The notes under the pieces are model-generated. The model ran no database searches. It had not been told where the DNA came from and saw nothing but the letters and a program-made list of their open reading frames with translations. Both the position numbers and the translations under genes were made by a program. From assembly GCA_951213105.1 (NCBI GenBank), contig OX578142.1:118063065-118127064 (forward strand): DNA of 64,000 nucleotides, written 5' to 3'. Below are positions 58,314 to 64,000 of the stretch, piece by piece. Source of the stretch: Amaurobius ferox. Lineage: Eukaryota > Arthropoda > Arachnida > Araneae > Amaurobiidae. The stretch's first letter is position 1. Each line of letters opens with the position of its first letter.

Positions 58314-58953
58314 ATATAATTACATCGTAATCATACTCAACTCCAAATTAATTTGAAAATGAATATAAATTTTAAAAGTATTGAAATGAATACAATTGTG
58401 AAATATATAATTGAAAATGTTAGTCAAAATTATATGTGTCGAAATAAATAATTATGCGAGAAAAATAAAAGGTGTCGTTTATAAGCAGTTTTAGGGTTTA
58501 TCTTTTAGTAAGAATTAGGTTTATTTACAAGTCGACGCTGGGCGCCACAACAAGAGGGTTATATGTTGGACGCATAATATTATATGCTCTATTCCAATCT
58601 CGATTCCAAATTACCATAATTGTGAATTATGAGTTCAATATTATTTTTACCAAATTTAATGCTCATTGTTTTTCTCCTATACATTTTCTACCACAATATA
58701 TATACACATATAAACATGTGATAGAAAATATGAAGATCACTTGTTTACTATTATGTATTAATTTATGTATAACATAATTATTATTTTTAATCCTTTTTCG
58801 ATTTTCAGAATTTCTTAAATTAAGATCTGTCCCTGGTCCGACTTTCTGAAAAATTAATAGGTTTCAGATGGTTATTGACTGAGATAATGTTACTTAATGT
58901 CATTAGCTTTGCTTAATTTAAACGGTATTCTCACCACAAACAAAAACAGACAA
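58314..58953. other. AT-rich DNA, no recognised gene
   Basis: An open frame of 101 codons (58472-58777) has no recognisable domain. Confidence 0.4.
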
Positions 58954-58967
58954 TCATACGGACATTG

Positions 58968-59252
58968 TTGTTGTTGAAACCCAGACCGTCCGACCTACCA
59001 GAAAGGTGTAAGGTAACTGTTTTGACGGTCGGGAAGTGCCACCCAATTTAGACCGGAACCCAGTGAGGGAGGCATCCACAGGGAACGTACCCTCCTTCCC
59101 TAACCACCAACCTCTCGGAAGGACTTTCGGACCCACATGTTTAACGTGATCGTACTCCGCATGAACACGGCAGCAGTTTCGGCAGTGGCTGGAATCGAAC
59201 CCGGGCTTACCGAGTGCAACTCCAGCGCGCTAACCAATGGGCTACCGCGTCC
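58968..59252 (-). mobile_element. tRNA-derived SINE (family 1), well-preserved copy
   Basis: On the minus strand: 'gcggtagcccattggttagc', the B box 'gggttcgattcc', the full body, and a (CAA)n tail at the left edge ('gttgttgttgaaacccagac'). The duplication TCATACGGACATTG is at 58954-58967 and 59253-59266. It is very close to the copy at 40096. Confidence 0.92.
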
Positions 59253-59266
59253 TCATACGGACATTG

Positions 59267-60334
59267 TGGAAAAATTATTGACTTATGTTCAGAAATATTC
59301 AAAATTTAACAAAATCTGAGAGCCAGACTTTTAACCCCTTAACAATACTTTCATTTCTGTAAACTTAAGAGAAATGAAATAAATGACATATAGTTATAAT
59401 TTTCTCGATTTGTGTTCTATGCTTTCAATACTTGAAAATATGTATAAATAAAGTTCTCATTTTAGAGTACGGATATTTTAAAATATCACATAATTTTTTT
59501 ATATATTTATTTTTTGGAACATCCTCGCCTGAGAACTTTGCTGAAAGAGATTTAGACTATTTAAGTTTATCTTATCGTGTATTTTATCTCCTGATATAAG
59601 CCACTTAAATCTGTAGAAGTCATTAAAAAAGTAATTTAACGTTTTTTTTATATAAAATGAGACCTCCTGAGAAAATGATACAAATGAACTACAGTCGCAA
59701 AGCATTAGTTTAAGCTGAGCTCTAAAGAAAGGTAGATACATTTGCAAGCATAGATTCTTCTGTTGTGTTTCACAGATTAGACCATAAAACTCTGGGGAAT
59801 TGAAAAAATACAGTTACGGCTCCAATTGGGATTTTGGGATGTACAGAAGATATTTATGCGATAACTGGATAACTATTTGACTGGAAGTAGCAGGTGCAAT
59901 ACTGCGATTGGAATATTTGTTAAATAGCCGTTTAAGAGTGTGTTCGTTACACAAAATAATTCATCAGTGATATTTCTGCCATTATGGAGGTAATATTTAC
60001 ATATTTACATTAGTATTAAATTTACAGTATTGATTAGTATTAAATCAGTAGTTATTAGTATTAAATGTACAGTTAGTATTTTTCATACCGTCTTCTACCT
60101 AAAATTCATGAAGTTGAACGCTGGGTGAAACAAATTTTTGTCTAACACCTGATTTTACAAATGAACAAATTTTGATACTCATGGTCAGATTTCAGAAAAT
60201 ACTCCTATTTTACGTATACTTCTAACAGCTTCCGTCACCCAGTCCGGTCATTTTTAAAAAAATCTGTTGTGAGAAGAATATGATCTTCCATATACAATGC
60301 AGTGGCTTTACTTCTTTCGCAGCTCAATAATCAA
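59267..60334. other. AT-rich DNA, no recognised gene
   Basis: A short 'tagtattaaat' repeat occurs three or four times (60010-60085). Confidence 0.45.
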
Positions 60335-61227
60335 ACAAGAAAGCTTAATCATGCTTAAAACATTGATTATGAACACTTTCCAACTTCAATGCAATTTTAT
60401 TTAAACATCTCTAAAATGCAATACATTCCTCGTTAATATATTAAAACTTATCACAATACTACATTAATTTATTATATTTGAAAAATTAAACCTTCATTGA
60501 AAAAAATGAACTTCATTCAAATGACGGCATTGAAATATAAATTGCCTGGTTTAAACATCTCTAAAATGCGATACATTCCTCGGTAATACTTTTAAAATTA
60601 TCATAATACTACAATAATTTATTATATTTGAAAACTTCATCGTAAACCACTGAAATTCATTCAAATGACGTCATAGAAAAAATAACACGCCTGGATCTCT
60701 CTATAAAAACAGCATTTCATTCATAAACATTTTCCCATTCATTTCAATCATCACAGTACTGAAATAATTTATTTTATTTAAAAACTTAAGACCATGGATC
60801 TACAAGTAGTTAAACTCTATGCTTGAAACCGAGAAAAATCGTCCTTCTCTCTGGAAAATCAATGAATATTTCATTCATATCAGCTATGCAGACTCCATGA
60901 ACTTTATAATTTTGCGTTAAAGAAATACAGCAATTCTTATACAACTCATTCTACATATTTTGCTGTTTACATTTTACATAAGTGAAAAATAGGCTTCGTT
61001 GTAGAAATAATCAAATTTGGATGATCATTTAAACTCAAATATGTTGTAATTGAGTTGTTTCAGTATGTAGATGCACAGAATTTAAGCAAAAATAAAGCAG
61101 TTTTAGGACGGATACAACACTCAATATGAATTAAAAAGAACTTTAAAAATCACGACAAGATGGATGCCATATTTCATTTTGAAGTGGGTCACGTGATCTT
61201 TTCATATCATGGTCACGTGGTCTAAAA
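60335..61227 (-). mobile_element. Element H, copy truncated at its CTGT end
   Basis: Begins (plus view) 'aacaagaaagcttaatcatg', follows the same block order as 9636-10500, and stops at 'catatcatggtcacgtggtc'. Confidence 0.75.
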
Positions 61228-61339
61228 TGTAGAATCCGTCAGCGGAATGTCTGGAACTATTGTTTAATTTTTGTATTTTATGATTTGGCACCCAACTCTT
61301 TGACAATATTTTATATCCACATTTTCATTTCTTTCACAA

Positions 61340-61866
61340 GGCTTTAGCCTTTAAGTGGATCACATTTTTATACTGCTTGTACTTTTCATAACATATTACA
61401 GATTCACTACCTATAGGCACCGACTAGAAGGTTTACTGTAATTACAGCCTATTGTGGAGTAATATCTGCCAAAACTACAAATCAAAATTTAATGCCAAGA
61501 TAAAATTGATAACCAATTATATATAATATGTTTGTCTTTAGCCTTTAAGTAGGCTTTAGCCTTTAAGTGGATCACATTTTTATACTGCTTGTACTTTTCA
61601 TAACATATTACAGATTCACTACCTATAGGCACCGACTAGAAGGTTTACTGCAATTTAGCCTTTATGTAGGCTTTAGCCTTTAAGTGGATCACATTTTTAT
61701 ACTGCTTGTACTTTTCATAACATATTACAGATTCACTACCTATAGGCACCGACTAGAAGGTTTACTGTAATTACAGCCTATTGTGGAGTAATATCTGCCA
61801 AAACTACAAATCAAAATTTAATGCCAAGATAAAATTGATAACCAATTATATATAATATGTTTGTCT
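61340..61866 (+). repeat. Near-identical local triplication
   Basis: A block starting 'ggctttagcctttaagtgga' occurs at 61340-61537, 61552-61650 (shorter) and 61669-61866. The first and third copies read as identical over about 198 bp. The joints are short repeats of 'tttagcctttaagtagg'. No coding content. Confidence 0.93.
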
Positions 61867-62011
61867 ATACTAGATACAGAGAGTATTTCACAAATATTTC
61901 CCATCCATAAACACTTATGTGTAGAACTGTTTCAAATGGGAGCAACGATATATATAAAATATTTCTAAAATTGGTTATTACATATACAAAATGCCACGAA
62001 TAATTTTCAAA

Positions 62012-62026
62012 GATATATATATATAC

Positions 62027-62075
<49 letters not shown>

Positions 62076-62092
62076 AAACATATATATATATA
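62012..62092. repeat. (TA)n microsatellite with ACAT interruptions
   Basis: TA-rich run with interruptions at 62026-62033 and 62070-62080. Confidence 0.9.
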
Positions 62093-62299
62093 TGCAAAAT
62101 TACTTATGCAAACATACATATAAGTACACTTATACAAAACTATATATACAACATATACATACAAATCTCACAGATTACCATGACTTTCAATACTACATTG
62201 ATTCATACAATGATGTTTGCAATGATTAAAACAAATTTGAATTTAAAAGTAATTTGATTGCAGTCTATATAACAAAATTTACAAGTACAACGAATAAAT

Positions 62300-62735
62300 A
62301 TGCAATAATCAGTGTTAATTTCCTCTTTCTTTTATAATTCCTTCAAATGAACTTAATTGCACGACGTAACACAGATAATTAATTGAAATTACACTGAATT
62401 TTCGCATTTAATTCAATTCTAGTTTTCATTTGGAAACAGGAAGTATTTTCAAAGGCGGCGAAACCACTAAATAAAAAAAAAACTAAAATATCTCGAGAAC
62501 GGTTAGACTTGGAGTTATAAGGTTGATTTTATTCTTTTCGTCGTGAAAAATTACGTATAAAATAGGCATTTAACTGATATATTTCAGCATACGTAGTTTT
62601 TTATTTTAGATTTTGATAATTTTTTAGCGCTATTTTGCAGAAAACGAAAACTACAGAGTGGCAGGCACACAACACACATATACGTTACGCTTCCTACAAG
62701 ATTCTTTTACATTACCATGTATGGTGGAGACATTA
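62300..62735 (+). repeat. Family A fragment
   Basis: 'gaacttaattgcacgacgta', 'tttcaaaggcggcgaa', 'ctcgagaacggttagacttg' and 'ggcatttaactgatatattt' occur in family order. It is truncated, passing quickly to 'acattaccatgtatggtgga'. Confidence 0.55.
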
Positions 62736-62744
62736 CAGACACAG

Positions 62745-63120
62745 ACCGCGGGAATTGCCCTAGAACATAACTTTTATCCCCGGCCGCCCCCCAAATGACT
62801 CCCCCCCCCCTAGCACAAAGCAGAAACAACGAACAGCTGAGGCGCGCTGGACGGAGGAATCCGCCGATTCCGCTGCACAGTGCGTGCATAGCCCAGGACA
62901 CCAAGGGATCAGTAGGTCCACACTCCACAAAGTGTGAGCAACTATCGTCAGTCCCAGAGAGGAGCGCCCACCAGCATATTTGCCAGCAAGCCACAGACTC
63001 AACCGCACCAAAACCAAACAGACAACCCGCGACAGAGAGGCGACACACCATCATTCGAAGATCTTTTATTTTTAACAAAAAAATTTTACATGGGGACGGG
63101 AGTCTAGTGAACGTAAAGTA
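62745..63120. other. GC-rich patch of unknown origin
   Basis: Clearly richer in G+C than its surroundings, with open frames on both strands (62707-63132 minus, 141 codons; 62795-63121 plus, 108 codons). Neither has a domain I recognise. Composition and sharp edges suggest an inserted fragment, possibly a retroelement LTR or a processed sequence. Confidence 0.4.
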
Positions 63121-63587
63121 GTTAACAACCAATAATTTATAAAATCACTGTCGGAATACATAACAAAAAATAATCAATAACCATGTCAAACTAGGTATCT
63201 CACATATTCTGTTTACCATGGTATTGTAACAATAATATTAAATTAATATAAAACAATAGTATTAAAGTAGTTACTTAAAGCATAGCTCTTTAACGATAAT
63301 AACAAATAATCCAGCATAAAAAAATAGAATTGACAATAAGTTTCCCGTCAAATAAATGACTATTGACAAATTGTTCTGCGTCAAAATGCAAAACCACTTC
63401 AAAATGCGCCTTCTCCCGTAAATGTAACCCCTCTACAATCACTGCTTATTGCTTCAAAACCACTGCATGATTAATATTTATTTCATTCGCATTCATTGAT
63501 TTCCCTCCCTACACCGCTTACAGATATATATATTACACATATATTTGTTACAGATATATTTGTTAAAACTTTTGCCTTTTATAACAT
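63121..63587. other. AT-rich DNA with a weak family G match
   Basis: 'aaatgactattgacaaattg' and 'cgtaaatgtaacc' (about 63350-63430) parallel 3740-3820 of family G. Nothing else recognised. Confidence 0.35.
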
Positions 63588-64000
63588 ATTACCAGCTTAC
63601 CCGTTTTTCGTAAGGAATGTATAATATAAAAGAACTTAAAATTCACAATCATGTGAAAATTCCTATAGTATACTAATGACATTTGTAATCAAAATATTCT
63701 GATAAAATATTTAGTTTAATGCTCCTAAAAAGAAGTTTAAGAATACCTGTTCTCTCTATACAAAATGACCTTCACGGGCAGATCTGAAGAATAAAACATA
63801 CTGGCCCCATTTGTAAGAAAATTTACAAAAAAATAAGGAATTGAATTCATATATGCGAAATATAGGCGTTAAAATTGTATGGGACCCGTACTACTTATAT
63901 AGACGAATATTAGAAGATATAACCTGTATTAGTAGATTACATGTATAAATTGAAAATATCAATAACCACCTGCTTTTAAACCTGAAGAGAGTAATTTACT
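63588..64000 (+). repeat. Dispersed family R, start of a fifth copy (cut by the window end)
   Basis: Head 'accagcttacccgtttttcg' and 'aaggaatgtataatataaaa', then 'ctcctaaaaagaagtttaag' and 'gttaaaattgtatgggaccc'. Same order as in units 1-4 at 25.4-32.1 kb. Confidence 0.65.

Noticed and set aside
58490..58560. Primer-binding-site-like 'tggcgcccagcgtcgac' (minus strand) suggesting an LTR retrotransposon
   Set aside because: No LTR end, second LTR or coding remnant could be found around it; the motif alone is too short.

Overview
The window looks like repeat-dense, AT-rich intergenic (or deep intronic) DNA from an arthropod nuclear genome, most plausibly an arachnid. I found no intact host protein-coding gene, no tRNA gene and no functional-looking rRNA locus. 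The arthropod assignment rests on the repertoire: an I/R1-type LINE, mariner-family transposases, a Ty3/Gypsy integrase, a Penelope-like element of the permuted Naiad type (known to be abundant in spiders), hAT and foldback elements, and tRNA- and 5S-derived SINEs. The species cannot be read from the sequence.

Layout. 0-9.6 kb: AT-rich filler, TA microsatellites, two foldback elements (1071-2002 and 5017-5725), and a decayed Penelope-like element on the minus strand (6255-8880) whose GIY-YIG endonuclease lies upstream of the reverse transcriptase. 9.6-18 kb: several copies of a dispersed family called H here (Helitron/DINE-like by structure), a Ty3/Gypsy integrase stub with its 3' LTR (10997-11880), an old SINE (14401-14682), and a chimeric SINE (15638-16011) that starts with a near-complete 5S rRNA sequence and has lost the tRNA B box. 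18-25 kb: mostly unrecognised AT-rich DNA, a second tRNA-like SINE family (two copies), and fragments of families A and G. 25.4-32.1 kb: four head-to-tail copies of family R. 34.6-39.1 kb: a foldback element with minisatellite arms (34626-35307), then a larger one (35831-38140) inserted with a 9-bp duplication into a mariner transposase and itself carrying an LTR. 39.3-44.3 kb: two more H copies, one with a SINE inside, and three copies of family A. 45-52.8 kb: a satellite of about 215 bp per unit, apparently derived from the head of family A, split by a mariner-type element that is itself split by a 5'-truncated LINE. 52.8-64 kb: more H copies, an 8-bp-flanked hAT element (54708-55608) holding a 27-bp tandem repeat, a SINE, a near-perfect local triplication (61340-61866), a GC-rich patch and the start of another R copy.

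There are no pathways here; the content is layers of mobile DNA, and the interest lies in their structure and order of insertion. Every recognisable transposon gene carries stops or frameshifts. The strongest leads are the 5S-headed SINE with an apparent promoter swap, the permuted Penelope-like element, the minisatellite-armed foldback inside mariner, and the satellite that seems to have grown from the head of a dispersed element.
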